A stretch of 64,000 bases of DNA from Neptunomonas antarctica (GCF_001305295.1 NZ_LJSI01000042.1:154656-218655); one strand, 5' to 3'. Positions 34,156 to 44,381 are shown, numbered from the stretch's first letter. Made by a program: numbers and translations. The notes: a model not told the origin generated them from the letters alone.

Positions 34156-36309
34156 ATGAGCGGTAATAAATCTCGTTTAAAAGCGATTCAGGAAATCACC
34201 AGCGCTAAACCATTTGAAACAGAAATGACACAACCGCTCAAAAAAATATGGGCGTGTGACGTGTTTGGTTTACATCAAATGGAAGAGTCATTATCAAAAT
34301 CTGCTTTTAAAGCGATTAAGAAGACCGTGCAATCGGGTGCCGTGCTAGAGCCGAGTACTGCTGATATCGTAGCAGCGGCGATGAAAGACTGGGCGATGTC
34401 TAAAGGTGCCAAGTTCTTCTCTCATATATTCTACCCTATGACCAATGCCACTGCAGAAAAGCATGATGGTTTTATTATTACTAATTCCGATGGCACCTGT
34501 ATTACCGAATTTACGGGTAGCTTGCTCATCAAGGGTGAACCAGATGGTTCATCATTCCCGAACGGCAGCTTGCGCATGACCAATGCTGCCCGTGGTTACA
34601 CAGCATGGGATCCAACCAGCCCTCCTTATATGATGCATACAGCTAATGGCGCTGTATTGATGATTCCTAGTGTGTTTATGTCATGGACAGGTGAAGCGCT
34701 AGATAAGAAAATTCCTTTATTACGCTCCAACTCTGCGATGGATAGCGCCGCTCAGAAAGTATTGAAATTAATGGGTGAAACAGATATCGCCACATTAAAT
34801 TCAAGCTGTGGCGCTGAGCAAGAATACTTCCTGATCGACGAAAACTTTGCAAACGCTCGCCCTGATTTACTGTTGGCGGGGAGAACTCTGTTTGGCGCTC
34901 CGCTCTCTAAAGGCCAACAGTTTGATGACCATTACTTTGGTGCCATACCTGAACGCGTTCAGGTATTTATGCAAGATTTCGAAGACAAATTATATCGTTT
35001 AGGTATTCCGGCAAAAACTCATCACAACGAAGTCGCCCCGGGACAATTTGAAATCGCACCGTATTTTGAATCCGCAAACGTTGCAGCAGATCATCAGCAG
35101 TTATTAATGACGATGATGAAAATCACCGCCAAAAAACATGGATTCCTTTGCTTGTTACACGAAAAACCATTTGCCGGCATTAACGGTTCTGGAAAACACG
35201 TCAACTGGTCAGTAGGTAATGCGACCCAAGGTAACTTGCTCGATCCAGGTCACACGCCACATGAAAACCTTAACTTCCTGCTCTTTTGTGGTGCAGTAAT
35301 TCGTGGCGTGCACAAGTTTGGACCATTATTGCGTGCAGTTATCGCTTCTGCCGCAAACGATCATCGCTTAGGTGCAAACGAAGCGCCTCCAGCAATCCTA
35401 TCCGTTTATTTGGGTACTCAGCTGGAAAAAGTATTTGATGATATTAAAACGGGCGCGCTTCATGTTCCTACCAGTGGCGGTTTGATGGATCTTGGCTTGT
35501 CGCAAATCCTGCAATTTGAGCGTGATCCTGGTGACCGAAATCGTACATCTCCTTTTGCGTTTACAGGTAACCGCTTCGAGTTCCGTGCAGTAGGTTCATC
35601 ACAATCTGTCTCTGGCCCGTTGGTCGCTATGAACACCATGCTGGCTGATTCGCTGGAATGGATTGCAGGTAAGTTAGAAGCAGCCCTCAGCAACAATAGT
35701 AATGAAACGGAAGCGGTGTTTGCCGTTCTGAAAGAATTGATGGAAGAGCACGGCAATGTTATTTTTGGTGGTGACGGCTATTCGCCAGAATGGCATAAAA
35801 CAGCAGTGGAAGAACGCGGTTTACAGAATATCCCGACTACCGCTGATGCTTTGCCTGTCTTAAAAACGCAAGAAGTTATTGACCTGTTCTCCAGGACGGG
35901 TGTGTTTACGCCGCTAGAACTCGCTAGTCGTTTTGAGGTTTATGCTGAACAATATGTTTTATCCATTGAAGTTGAAGCCAAACTCGTAATCGAAATGGCA
36001 ACAACCATGATCTTCCCAGCCGCTATCAGTTACTTGTCCAGTATTGCGTCAACGGGCTTAACGCTAGAATACTCACCCCCCGGTGCCGTAGCCGAAACAG
36101 CTAGCGCTATGATGGCTTCGGTAGAGCAACTAAGCGAAGCGATAGCATTAGATCATTTTGATACGATAGAAGAACATATGAACTTCTTAGCTAAAGACGT
36201 ATGCGGATTGATGCTCGATGCTCGTGCGTCAGCAGATAAGCTAGAAACATTAGTGGCTGATGATTTATGGCCATTGCCTAAGTATCGTGAAATGCTATTT
36301 ATTAAATAA
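34156..36309 (+). CDS. glnN: Glutamine synthetase type III
   Basis: About 717 residues, the size of GSIII and far longer than GSI. Family landmarks include FSHIFYPMTNATAEKHDGF, FTGSLLIKGEPDGSSFPNG, the Glu-rich metal site GAEQEYFLID, AKTHHNEVAPGQFEIAP, and NGSGKHVNWS. It condenses ammonia and glutamate to glutamine with ATP. Start at 34156 is chosen because AGGAGAAG lies 7 bases upstream; two earlier in-frame ATGs have none. A sigma-54 promoter precedes it and a strong terminator follows, so it is a single-gene nitrogen-controlled unit. Confidence 0.95.
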   Translation: MSGNKSRLKAIQEITSAKPFETEMTQPLKKIWACDVFGLHQMEESLSKSAFKAIKKTVQSGAVLEPSTADIVAAAMKDWAMSKGAKFFSHIFYPMTNATAEKHDGFIITNSDGTCITEFTGSLLIKGEPDGSSFPNGSLRMTNAARGYTAWDPTSPPYMMHTANGAVLMIPSVFMSWTGEALDKKIPLLRSNSAMDSAAQKVLKLMGETDIATLNSSCGAEQEYFLIDENFANARPDLLLAGRTLFGAPLSKGQQFDDHYFGAIPERVQVFMQDFEDKLYRLGIPAKTHHNEVAPGQFEIAPYFESANVAADHQQLLMTMMKITAKKHGFLCLLHEKPFAGINGSGKHVNWSVGNATQGNLLDPGHTPHENLNFLLFCGAVIRGVHKFGPLLRAVIASAANDHRLGANEAPPAILSVYLGTQLEKVFDDIKTGALHVPTSGGLMDLGLSQILQFERDPGDRNRTSPFAFTGNRFEFRAVGSSQSVSGPLVAMNTMLADSLEWIAGKLEAALSNNSNETEAVFAVLKELMEEHGNVIFGGDGYSPEWHKTAVEERGLQNIPTTADALPVLKTQEVIDLFSRTGVFTPLELASRFEVYAEQYVLSIEVEAKLVIEMATTMIFPAAISYLSSIASTGLTLEYSPPGAVAETASAMMASVEQLSEAIALDHFDTIEEHMNFLAKDVCGLMLDARASADKLETLVADDLWPLPKYREMLFIK

Positions 36310-36343
36310 TATTTATTATATTTTATAACTAAAGCTTTTTAAA

Positions 36344-36373
36344 AAACACCGGCCCAACAGCCGGTGTTTTTTT
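36344..36373 (+). terminator. Rho-independent terminator of the glutamine synthetase gene
   Basis: Stem AACACCGGC / GCCGGTGTT (36345-36353 and 36360-36368) with loop CCAACA, followed by a T-run to 36373. Confidence 0.93.
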
Positions 36374-36469
36374 ATGCTTTTTTAACATTGCCCGGGCGGT
36401 CTTTGCTCCTTCCTAACCAATTTCAAACCATATATGATCGTTATATTGATTTTTCTGCAAGGAGTTTAA

Positions 36470-37222
36470 ATGACAGACTTGGGCATTCTTGGTGTAGGCC
36501 ACCTGGCAGGCTATTGTGTCAGAGGATTACGTAACAGTGACGACCAACGATCCATACTGCTCTCCCCCAGAGGTGAAGCAATGGCCCGTCACCTGGCTGC
36601 AGAATGTTATTGCAACATTGCCGATAGCAACCAGCAGGTGGTTGATCAGTGCGATATTATTTTACTTGCAGTCCGTCCAATGCATCTTGACGACTTACTT
36701 CAAACTATAAACTTCCGGCCCGGACAGACCGTCATATCGGTCATCGCAGGAATCAGTCTGGAACAACTCAGGCAGTACCCGGCATTACAACAAACTGAAC
36801 TGGTACGAGCACTTCCATCTACCAGCGCAGAGGTCAATGCCGGCCCAATCCCCCTTTTCCCAAGCAATCCTCTTGCTGAGGAGTTATTCGCCTCGCTGGG
36901 TCAAGTGGTAACTCTCACATCTGAAGCGCTATTTGACACAGCTCTGGCCCATGCCTGCTTACACGGCTGGAGTTATTTTTTGATTCAAGCCTTGATAGAC
37001 TGGAGTACCAAGCAAGGCATGGACCCAACCACCGCCCGCCAAATGGTCGTTCATTCCATCAGTAGCTCAATCACATTTGCCGAAGCAAACCCGACATTAA
37101 GTTACAAAGAGATCGGCGACGCCATCGCCACCGAAGGAACCTTTACTCGTAAGGGAATTGAGCAGATCAAATCGGATAACGGTATCCAGAGCTGGATTGA
37201 TGCTATGGAATCCATGAAATAG
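36470..37222 (+). CDS. Pyrroline-5-carboxylate reductase-like protein (ProC family)
   Basis: 250 residues. N-terminal Rossmann motif ([17 protein letters not shown]), the ILLAVRP strand typical of Pro[14 protein letters not shown], and a C-terminal dimerisation region ([15 protein letters not shown] in place of the usual SPGGTT). It probably reduces pyrroline-5-carboxylate or a related imine with NAD(P)H, but the divergent C-terminus means a non-proline imine is also possible. Strong ribosome site AAGGAG. Nearby glutamine synthetase and glutamate dehydrogenase make a glutamate/proline link plausible. Confidence 0.82.
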   Translation: MTDLGILGVGHLAGYCVRGLRNSDDQRSILLSPRGEAMARHLAAECYCNIADSNQQVVDQCDIILLAVRPMHLDDLLQTINFRPGQTVISVIAGISLEQLRQYPALQQTELVRALPSTSAEVNAGPIPLFPSNPLAEELFASLGQVVTLTSEALFDTALAHACLHGWSYFLIQALIDWSTKQGMDPTTARQMVVHSISSSITFAEANPTLSYKEIGDAIATEGTFTRKGIEQIKSDNGIQSWIDAMESMK

Positions 37223-37280
37223 GAGACCATGCGTAAAAACCGTCCCATCCCAGGCACTCCCAGACACAAGGAACTTAGCC

Positions 37281-39059
37281 ATGCCAACTACTGAGCATAA
37301 TCAACACCATACGCCTGACGTATCATCCCAGGAAACACCCCCAACCGTCACGACGCTCGACGAGCTCGGAAAACTGGCAAACTACTCACTCATGGATACG
37401 CTCAACTGCGACCCTGACGCAAAAGCAAACGGCGCCGACCACGCGCCGCGACAAGTTTTCACGGGCCACTATGTCCCCGTCAATCCCACGCCAATCAAAG
37501 ACCCCGAGTACGTCGCGCATAGTAAAGATTTTTTTCGCGAACTTGGTTTGGCCGACAGCATTGCACAGTCGGACGACTTCGTGCGGATGTTCTCCGGCGA
37601 CATCTCACAGGCTCCTGCGCCGATGCGTAAAGTCGGTTGGGCGTGTGGCTACGCACTTTCCATCTACGGTACTGAATACACCCATCAGTGCCCGTTCCAA
37701 ACCGGCAATGGATACGGCGACGGTCGCGCGGTGTCTGTACTTGAAGCCGTCATCAAAGATCGACGCTGGGAAATGCAGCTCAAAGGTGGCGGCCGGACAC
37801 CATACTGCCGCGGCGCGGATGGTCGCGCTGTCCTGCGTTCCAGTATCCGCGAGTTCCTGGCACAGGAGCATATGCACGCGCTCGGTGTGCCAACCTCACG
37901 GGCGCTGAGTTTGTATGTTTCTAAAACGGAGAAGGTCAAGCGGCCGTGGTACTCGGAGGGCTCGCGCTCGAAAGATCCCGACAGGCTTATATCGGAGGCC
38001 GTCGCCATCTCGACGCGCGTCGCACCGTCATTCATTCGGGTCGGCCAACTCGAACTCTTCGCTCGCCGTGTCCGTAAACAGGAACACCCGAAAGCGATGC
38101 AGGAACTCGAGATGATTGTATTGCACTTGATCGATCGTGAATACGGTGACGTTATAGACACCAGACTAACCACTGCTGAAAAAGTGGTGTTGCTCGCGCG
38201 CGAGTTCCGCAGCCGTCTTACGTCACTTGTTGCTAACTGGATCCGCGTCGGCTACTGCCAGGGGAACTTTAACGGCGATAACTGCGCGGCCGGTGGTTTC
38301 ACGTTGGACTACGGCCCATTTGGATTCTGCGAAGTATTCGACCCGCAATATCAGCCATGGACGGGTGGCGGACACCACTTCTCGTTCCTTAACCAACCCG
38401 TGGCAGCGGAACGTAACTTCCACATGTTTTGGGCGGCGTTGCGGCCGTTATTGGCCTCGCATCCGGATTCTCTGGAGCAGCTCGACGAGATTCGAAGCGG
38501 CTTTGCGGATGTGATGCAAACGAAAATGGAAGCAATGTGGGCAGCCAAACTTGGGCTGGATACTTTTCACCCGGCGTTGTTCAGTGAGCTCGAAACACTC
38601 ATGGTGGAAATGCCAGTTGATTACACTATTTTCTTCCGCGAGCTTTCGAGCTTGCCTGACGACATTGGCCCACTCCAAAAAAGCTTCTATCAGGCGTCGT
38701 CGTATGCCGCAGACCCCGAAGAGATGAACAAACGCTGGTCACAATGGCTCGCAAAATGGACATCACTTATCGACAGCCCCAGCACGACCGGCGCGAATGC
38801 TGCTCAGTCCCGCTCCCGTAAGGAGATCTCCAGGCAGATGAAACTCGTCAACCCAAAATACAGTTTGCGAGAGTGGTTCGTTGTGCCGGCGTATCAGCAA
38901 GCGGCGGCGGGCAACTATTCTCTGGTTCGAGAGCTTCAGGACGTGATGACGCAGCCATACGCTGAGCAACCGAAGAACGTGGAGGATAAATACTATAGAC
39001 TGAAGCCAGCTGAGTTCTGTGAGGTCGGCGGCTTGTCGTATTATAGCTGCTCATCGTGA
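37281..39059 (+). CDS. selO: Protein adenylyltransferase SelO (YdiU family), cysteine form
   Basis: 592 residues, longer than E. coli YdiU. SelO proteins are pseudokinases that transfer AMP to Ser/Thr/Tyr of redox proteins. The core shows [22 protein letters not shown], the Lys site [27 protein letters not shown], and the metal-binding stretch [12 protein letters not shown]. The protein ends in YYSCSS, the Cys counterpart of the redox-active C-terminal motif that holds selenocysteine in some homologues. It is GC-rich: the 60 bases from 37801 contain 40 G or C, unlike genes to the left. Ribosome site AAGGAA upstream. The family HRD-like region was not checked residue by residue. Confidence 0.92.
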   Translation: MPTTEHNQHHTPDVSSQETPPTVTTLDELGKLANYSLMDTLNCDPDAKANGADHAPRQVFTGHYVPVNPTPIKDPEYVAHSKDFFRELGLADSIAQSDDFVRMFSGDISQAPAPMRKVGWACGYALSIYGTEYTHQCPFQTGNGYGDGRAVSVLEAVIKDRRWEMQLKGGGRTPYCRGADGRAVLRSSIREFLAQEHMHALGVPTSRALSLYVSKTEKVKRPWYSEGSRSKDPDRLISEAVAISTRVAPSFIRVGQLELFARRVRKQEHPKAMQELEMIVLHLIDREYGDVIDTRLTTAEKVVLLAREFRSRLTSLVANWIRVGYCQGNFNGDNCAAGGFTLDYGPFGFCEVFDPQYQPWTGGGHHFSFLNQPVAAERNFHMFWAALRPLLASHPDSLEQLDEIRSGFADVMQTKMEAMWAAKLGLDTFHPALFSELETLMVEMPVDYTIFFRELSSLPDDIGPLQKSFYQASSYAADPEEMNKRWSQWLAKWTSLIDSPSTTGANAAQSRSRKEISRQMKLVNPKYSLREWFVVPAYQQAAAGNYSLVRELQDVMTQPYAEQPKNVEDKYYRLKPAEFCEVGGLSYYSCSS

Positions 39060-39083
39060 TTTTTCGAAAACTAATAGCCCAGG

Positions 39084-39122
39084 GACGGCACCCTTTAGGT
39101 GCCCTCCCCGCCGTCTTCTTTT
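39084..39122 (+). terminator. Probable terminator after selO
   Basis: GGCACC-CTTTA-GGTGCC hairpin with outer GACGGC/GCCGTC pairing as an alternative, followed by a T-rich stretch (TCTTCTTTT). Confidence 0.55.
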
Positions 39123-39173
39123 CCGTGCATTAGCCTTTTGAAAATAAGATCAAGTCTGAGCCATTACATACTA

Positions 39174-39197
39174 ATTTTCGGCTTTACTGCCGAAAAT
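39174..39197 (-). terminator. Hairpin downstream of the HiPIP gene
   Basis: ATTTTCGGC and GCCGAAAAT form a perfect 9-bp stem with a 6-base loop, 33 bases beyond the HiPIP stop. It lacks a clear T-run on the minus strand beyond the stem, so termination efficiency is uncertain. Confidence 0.55.
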
Positions 39198-39229
39198 CAT
39201 AGAAGTAATGCGACTAGCATATTATAAAC

Positions 39230-39568
39230 TTAAGCTTTTTTAGCATAAGCTGAACACCAGCCTGTCGCGCGAACTTGCTTTCCTGCAAAGATAGCACAGG
39301 CTCCTGCGGTAGCTGATTTACTCGTATATAAAGCACAAGTAGCACACTTTTGCTCAGCTGTGTGCTTGGGCTGTTCTGCTGCATCTACAGTGGCTGTATC
39401 TTTTTTGTAACCTAAGCCAGTTGCCATTGGATCATCTTCGGTTAATTCAGGTAGCTCGTCAGCGTTCGCGCTAGTTGTAATGATTGTACCCGCTGCAATA
39501 GCGGTTAAACCAAAAAGGCTTTTCTTTAAAATATTTCTACGTTTTAGATCAATAATAGTTTGTTTCAT
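39230..39568 (-). CDS. High-potential iron-sulfur protein (HiPIP)
   Basis: About 112 residues. The N-terminus carries twin arginines and a hydrophobic stretch (KRRNILKKSLFGLTAIAAGT), suggesting Tat export of a folded cofactor protein. The mature part has the four cluster cysteines (C75, C78, C91, C105) and the aromatic GWCSAY near the end, the HiPIP pattern for a 4Fe-4S cluster. It is a periplasmic one-electron carrier. Start at 39568 chosen for AAGGG 7 bases upstream. The rhodanese gene ends 4 bp before it; it is the last gene of the sulfide operon and may accept electrons from its enzymes (inference). GC is lower than in the upstream operon genes. Confidence 0.9.
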   Translation of the reverse strand: MKQTIIDLKRRNILKKSLFGLTAIAAGTIITTSANADELPELTEDDPMATGLGYKKDTATVDAAEQPKHTAEQKCATCALYTSKSATAGACAIFAGKQVRATGWCSAYAKKA

Positions 39569-39572
39569 TTTT

Positions 39573-39938
39573 TTACCCTTCGTTAGTAATGATATTGCGT
39601 TCACGGTATGCCTTCATTCCACCGGCGATGTATCTTGCGTTGGCGTAGCCCATTGAACGCAGTGTTGCTGCCGACAATGCACCTCGATTGTTCGCATTGC
39701 AGTAACACAAGATAACTGCGTCTACGTCGATAATCAGCCCTTCCACATTCATTTCAAGCTTGCCGCGGCTTATGTTCAACGACCCGTCGATGTGCCCGGC
39801 ATCGTGTTCTTCCTTATCTCTAATGTCCAGCGCGATGGCACCACCGGCAAGCAGCGCATCAACCTGCTCCGGCAAAATATTTTGCACTTGAGACATGGCG
39901 TGGTCGGCAAGGGCTTGGAATTTTTCAGTATAGGCCAT
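39573..39938 (-). CDS. Rhodanese-like sulfurtransferase
   Basis: 121 residues, a single rhodanese domain. It has the family entry motif ALDIRDKEEHDAGHIDGSLN and an active-site loop with Cys80 and Arg85 (C-NANN-R). A second Cys (C78) sits two residues before. It probably passes sulfane sulfur to thiol acceptors. No signal peptide, so cytoplasmic. It lies within the minus-strand sulfur operon, 47 bases after SulP and 4 bases before HiPIP. Confidence 0.9.
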   Translation of the reverse strand: MAYTEKFQALADHAMSQVQNILPEQVDALLAGGAIALDIRDKEEHDAGHIDGSLNISRGKLEMNVEGLIIDVDAVILCYCNANNRGALSAATLRSMGYANARYIAGGMKAYRERNIITNEG

Positions 39939-39985
39939 TGTGTATGGTCCTCATTTGAGTGGAACATTGTTTAAGGAGCGGCTGG

Positions 39986-41710
39986 TCATGCGTTTGGTAG
40001 TACTTTCAGAGCCTCGTAGGCTTCGAATTGTGACAGGAACACCTGACCCGACAGCTGAGACAAAAAGTGTTCTCGCTCCAAGCGGTCCATCACCGGACCT
40101 TTAACCTCGGATAAATGCAGCTTAACGTTCATTTCGTTCAGTCGTTCATTGATCGCTTCGAGGGATTCCAGTGCGCTGAGATCAATCTCATTGATGGCAG
40201 AGCAAAGCAAGATCACATGGCGAATTTTTTTATCACCGGCGACACGGTTGTGAATCTTATCTTCCAAATAGCGGGCATTGGCGAAGTACAGACTCTCATC
40301 TACGCGTAGGGTCACAATTTGGGGCGTGGTGATCACGTCGTGGCGCAGGATGTTGCGATAATGTTCAGTCCCGGGGACCTGGCCCACTTCTGCGATATGT
40401 GGTTTGGATGATTTGTACAGATGCAGCAAAACAGACAGCCCGACGCCAGCAGAAACACCCACTTCAACGCCCATAGTCAAGGTCACGACAATGGTGGCAA
40501 GAACTGCTGAGAAGTCGGCTTTTGAGTAATTCCAGCTACGCTTGAGGATTGAAAAGTCCACAAGACTAAGAACCGCGACAATAATGGTGGCCGCCAGCGT
40601 CGCTTTTGGCAGGAAAAAGATCAGGGGAGTTAGCGTCAGCGCTGCGATGGCTAAGCCGACTGCAGTAAAGATACCGGCGGCAGGAGTCTCAGCGCCAGCA
40701 TCGAAGTTGACGACCGAGCGTGAAAATCCCCCGGTGACCGGAAAACCGCCGGTGAGCGATGCGCCAATGTTGGCGGCTCCAAGGCCTATTAGTTCTTGAT
40801 TTGGGTCGATACGCTGACGCTTCTTTGCAGCAAGGGTTTGTGCGACCGAAATCGATTCCACGAACCCGATGATGGAGATCAGAAACGCGGGAAGCAGCAG
40901 TTGGCCAAGCAGCTCGGTAGAGAAGGACGGAAGTGTGAACGGTGGAAGGCTTTGTGGCACTTCGCCGACGATCTTTATGCCTTTATCTGCAAGTCCAAAC
41001 GCCCACACGGCGACTGTTGTCGCAACGACGACAGCAACAGGTCCGGTTTTCACGAGAACCCCTGTCAGTCCATTGGACAGTCCAAAACGTTGCAGCAAAG
41101 GTTTCAGCCCCTTGCGTACCCAAAACAGGAAACCAGTGCCAAGGATGCCAATGATCGCGGTGATCCAGTTGATTTCTGATAGATGTTGCGTGAGTGAAAT
41201 CACCACCTCTAACAGGTTGTGCCCATGTGCATCAATCCCGAGGATGTGTTTGAGCTGACTGGCGGCGATGATGATGCCAGAGGCCGTGATAAAGCCCGCA
41301 ATTACGGGGTGCGAGAGGAAATTCGCGACAAAACCGAGACGAAAAAGGCCCATGGTTAATAAAATGATACCGGACAGCCCCGCTAATGAGAGCGCCGCAA
41401 GGGCATATCCCATCGTGCCTTGTTCCACGATATTACTGAGTGCCGCCGCCGTCATCAGCGATACGACGGCAACAGGGCCAACAGCCAGCGCACGACTGGT
41501 GCCGAAGACAGCATAGAGAATAATCGGCACGATGGACGCGTAAAGACCGGCCTCAGGTGGCAAGCCAGCAAGAAGTGCGTAGGCCAGCGATTGCGGGATC
41601 AACATGATCGTCACGATCAAGGCCGCGACAAGATCATTAGAGAGAGCAGATCGGTTGTAATCCCGCCCCCATGTAAGAATGGGCAGGTAGCGCGTCATAT
41701 CAATCTTCAT
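39986..41710 (-). CDS. SulP-family anion permease with STAS domain
   Basis: About 574 residues: 12-14 hydrophobic segments in the first 420 residues with the SulP signatures (MLIPQSLAYALLAGLPPEAGLYAS and NIGASLTGGFPVTGGFSRS), then a C-terminal STAS domain (about 455-565; ETLRV-like VTLRVDESLYFANARYLED and INEIDLSALESLEAINERL). It moves sulfate or another anion such as bicarbonate across the inner membrane. In this operon, export of sulfite or sulfate formed from sulfide is a reasonable role. Start placed at 41710; an upstream in-frame extension of 16 residues is atypical. Confidence 0.93.
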   Translation of the reverse strand: MKIDMTRYLPILTWGRDYNRSALSNDLVAALIVTIMLIPQSLAYALLAGLPPEAGLYASIVPIILYAVFGTSRALAVGPVAVVSLMTAAALSNIVEQGTMGYALAALSLAGLSGIILLTMGLFRLGFVANFLSHPVIAGFITASGIIIAASQLKHILGIDAHGHNLLEVVISLTQHLSEINWITAIIGILGTGFLFWVRKGLKPLLQRFGLSNGLTGVLVKTGPVAVVVATTVAVWAFGLADKGIKIVGEVPQSLPPFTLPSFSTELLGQLLLPAFLISIIGFVESISVAQTLAAKKRQRIDPNQELIGLGAANIGASLTGGFPVTGGFSRSVVNFDAGAETPAAGIFTAVGLAIAALTLTPLIFFLPKATLAATIIVAVLSLVDFSILKRSWNYSKADFSAVLATIVVTLTMGVEVGVSAGVGLSVLLHLYKSSKPHIAEVGQVPGTEHYRNILRHDVITTPQIVTLRVDESLYFANARYLEDKIHNRVAGDKKIRHVILLCSAINEIDLSALESLEAINERLNEMNVKLHLSEVKGPVMDRLEREHFLSQLSGQVFLSQFEAYEALKVLPNA

Positions 41711-41765
41711 TTGCGTCTCTGAGGAGTTATGGCGATCCCCGCAAGATGGGGATCGCAAATTCTGC

Positions 41766-43439
41766 TTATTTAGCAGTAATTTCCTTGGGTTTTGCCAGCC
41801 ATTCGCGGCCCTTTAGCATGCCTTTCCAATAGAGTGGGGGTAATATCTTTTCTTTGAGAAACCACGCCGCACGGCTTGGTTTTGTGCCGTCTATAATCGC
41901 CTTGGGGAAGCTGGGTAGCATTACGCCGCCGTAGCCAAACTCTGCCAGGACAATTTTGCCGCGTTCCACCGTCAGCGGACAAGATCCGTAACCGTTATAC
42001 TGAGCTACGGGCGATTCGCCCTGCATATCTGCGATAATATTCTCGGCCACGACGGGCGCCTGAATACGTGCGGCTGCCATTGTTTTTGCATTTGGCGCGT
42101 TCATCACGTCGCCTAAGGACCATATATTGTCGTAGGTCTTATGCCGAAGTGTGGCCTGATCTACGTCAACCCAACCGGCTGCGTCGGCAAGCGCAGAGAC
42201 GCGAATGAAGTCGGGTGCCGTTTGTGGTGGGCAGACATGCATCATGTCAAACTCCATCTCAATCCGCTCGACCGGTGTGTCGGGCTTTGTTACATCGAAC
42301 CAGGCCTTCTTGGCCGGCCCATCTACCGCGACAAGGTTGTGGAAAAAGTTGAGACTGGCGTCGTATTTCTTGACGTATTCCATCAAGGCGGGGACGTAGT
42401 CCTTCACGCCAAATAGAACGCCGCCGGCGTTGTTGAACTGAATGTCTATGTTTTTCAGAACACCGCGTCGGTGCCATGCATCGCCAGACAGATACATGGC
42501 CTTTTGCGGCGCACCCGCGCATTTTATGGGCATAGGTGGCTGAGTAAAGATCGCGCGACCCTGCTTCATCGCTTCAACGAGCTCCCAGGTATAGGGAGCA
42601 AGATCATACCGATAATTGGAGGTCACACCGTTTTGGCCAAGCGTGTGAACCAGCCCCTCTATTTTATTCCAATCCAGCTTGATCCCCGGGCAAACGATCA
42701 GGCGTTTGTATTTTACGACGCGGCAGCCTTCCAGGATGACGGCATTGTTTTCAGGTTCAAACGCGGCAACAGCGGCCTTGACCCACTGAACACCTCTGGG
42801 GATCAATGATCCCATGGTGCGGGACGTCTGCTGTGCATTAAAAATGCCGCCGCCGACCATAGTCCAACCAGGTTGGTAATAGTGAACGTCGGCAGGATCG
42901 ATGATCGCGATTTCCAGATCAGGCTGGCGCGATTTGAGACTTGCAGCGGCGGCTATGCCTGCTGCACCTGCGCCTATAATGACAATATCATAACTAGCAT
43001 CGCCGGTATCCGTTGGGGTCTTGCCACCGTTGACAATACGGCGCACCACGCCGCCCATATCGTATCCGGCTGCTTTGGTCGCAGCGAGAATATCAGCAAG
43101 GCTGCGCTGGCCCGCTTGCGCAAGGCACCACAAGGTCGTCGAGCGTGTTCCCGTTCTGCAATAAGCGAGGGCCGGACCGGGCAATTCGTTCAGCATTTTA
43201 TCAAAGTCGGCGGCGTCATTATCTGTGACCTTGCCCGACACAATCGGCAAATAAGCGACCTCAAGGCCGGCTTTCTTCGCCTCTGTCGCGATTTCCTCAA
43301 AGGTTGCCTGGTCTGCACCTTCTCCGTCGGGACGATTGCAGATAATAGCGCGAAACCCTGCAGCTTTGATGGCCAGAATATCTGCTGGCACTATCTGTGC
43401 GCTCACAGACAGGCCTGCGGTCAGTGTCTTAATGTCCAT
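41766..43439 (-). CDS. Fusion of a DUF442 phosphatase/sulfurtransferase domain with a sulfide:quinone oxidoreductase-like flavoprotein
   Basis: 557 residues. Residues 1-115 form a DUF442 (TIGR01244-like) domain with a Cys94-x4-Arg99 loop (AYCRTGTRS). Residues about 145-540 form an SQR-type FAD disulfide oxidoreductase: DIVIIGAGAAGIAAA, the HYYQPGWTMVGGG stretch, and three Cys contexts expected of SQR (PIKCAGAPQKA, MHVCPPQTAPD, YGSCPLTVERGK). It likely oxidises sulfide to sulfane sulfur at the membrane, passing electrons to quinone. The fused N-terminal domain may handle the persulfide product. The fusion is known in sulfide-oxidation loci of proteobacteria. GC-rich like its neighbours. Confidence 0.9.
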   Translation of the reverse strand: MDIKTLTAGLSVSAQIVPADILAIKAAGFRAIICNRPDGEGADQATFEEIATEAKKAGLEVAYLPIVSGKVTDNDAADFDKMLNELPGPALAYCRTGTRSTTLWCLAQAGQRSLADILAATKAAGYDMGGVVRRIVNGGKTPTDTGDASYDIVIIGAGAAGIAAAASLKSRQPDLEIAIIDPADVHYYQPGWTMVGGGIFNAQQTSRTMGSLIPRGVQWVKAAVAAFEPENNAVILEGCRVVKYKRLIVCPGIKLDWNKIEGLVHTLGQNGVTSNYRYDLAPYTWELVEAMKQGRAIFTQPPMPIKCAGAPQKAMYLSGDAWHRRGVLKNIDIQFNNAGGVLFGVKDYVPALMEYVKKYDASLNFFHNLVAVDGPAKKAWFDVTKPDTPVERIEMEFDMMHVCPPQTAPDFIRVSALADAAGWVDVDQATLRHKTYDNIWSLGDVMNAPNAKTMAAARIQAPVVAENIIADMQGESPVAQYNGYGSCPLTVERGKIVLAEFGYGGVMLPSFPKAIIDGTKPSRAAWFLKEKILPPLYWKGMLKGREWLAKPKEITAK

Positions 43440-43454
43440 AATCTCTCTTCCTGA

Positions 43455-44336
43455 TCAGATACCGTTGATAGGCACTTTTAACATTGGGTTGCCGTCCTGG
43501 TCTGTCGGTACTTTTCCGGCACGCATGTTGACCTGCAAGGATGGGATGATCAGTTTCGGCATGGAAAGCTGCGCGTCACGCGTCGTGCGGAAGTTAACAA
43601 AGTCTTCGCGGGTCTTGTCGCCACCGACGTGAATGTTGTTGGCTTTTTGTTCCCCCACCGTAGTTTCCCATTTGATGGCGCGGCCATTTGGGCCATAGTC
43701 ATGGCACATGAACAGGCGCATCTCATCAGGCAGTGATAGCACCTTCATGATGCTATCATACAACTCACCCGCGTCACCGCCGGGGAAGTCGCAGCGCGCA
43801 GAGCCGCCATCAGGCATGAAGATAGTGTCGCCCGAAAAGGCCGCGTTGCCGACCACATGCACCATGCACGCGGGCGTATGGCCGGGTGTGTACATGGCAA
43901 ACGCCTGCATGTTCCCAATCATATAGGTGTCACCGTCTTTGAATAACGCATCAAATTGCGATCCGTCGCGCTGAAATTCGGTACCTTCGTTGAAAATCTT
44001 GCCGAAGGTTTCCTGAATCACCATGATCTTTTCACCAACGCCAACCTTCCCACCCAGCTTTTGCTGAATGTAGGGCGCAGCGCTGAGATGATCCGCATGC
44101 ACGTGTGTTTCAATGATCCAGTCAAGGATCAACCCGCGTGTTTGGATTTCTTCGATAAGAGCATCGGCTGCTTCATAGGTGATCCGGCCCGCAGCATAAT
44201 CCATATCCATCACGCTATCGATAATTGCACAATGATCGCTGCTTGGATCTTTGACGATGTAGGTGATCGTATTCGTTGCTTCGTCAAAATGGGCTGAAAC
44301 CTCAGGTTTGACTGATATATCGACGGCATAAGCCAT
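43455..44336 (-). CDS. MBL-fold persulfide dioxygenase-like enzyme (ETHE1/Blh type)
   Basis: 293 residues. The metallo-beta-lactamase fold is defined by THVHADH (H78, H80, D82, H83), GHTPACMVH and FSGDTIFMPDGG; the FCHDYGPNG-like MCHDYGPNG near residue 210 is the ETHE1/Blh pattern. ETHE1 enzymes bind one iron and oxidise glutathione persulfide to sulfite. It is encoded 15 bp before the SQR fusion, so it likely consumes the persulfide that enzyme makes. Confidence 0.9.
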   Translation of the reverse strand: MAYAVDISVKPEVSAHFDEATNTITYIVKDPSSDHCAIIDSVMDMDYAAGRITYEAADALIEEIQTRGLILDWIIETHVHADHLSAAPYIQQKLGGKVGVGEKIMVIQETFGKIFNEGTEFQRDGSQFDALFKDGDTYMIGNMQAFAMYTPGHTPACMVHVVGNAAFSGDTIFMPDGGSARCDFPGGDAGELYDSIMKVLSLPDEMRLFMCHDYGPNGRAIKWETTVGEQKANNIHVGGDKTREDFVNFRTTRDAQLSMPKLIIPSLQVNMRAGKVPTDQDGNPMLKVPINGI

Positions 44337-44381
44337 GTGAGCTCCTCGACTGTTAAGTTTGGACGTGCGTTCGATTCACGA

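Noticed and set aside
37605..38548. Long antisense ORFs opposite selO (up to 162 codons)
   Set aside because: They are shadows of a GC-rich gene, with no ribosome sites and no recognisable domain.
39000..39059. Selenocysteine form of SelO
   Set aside because: The C-terminal motif is encoded with a Cys codon and ends in a normal stop; no in-frame TGA precedes it.
42471..43632. Plus-strand ORFs (up to 193 codons) opposite the SQR-fusion and MBL genes
   Set aside because: Antisense to clearly coding genes with good motifs; composition explains the open frames.
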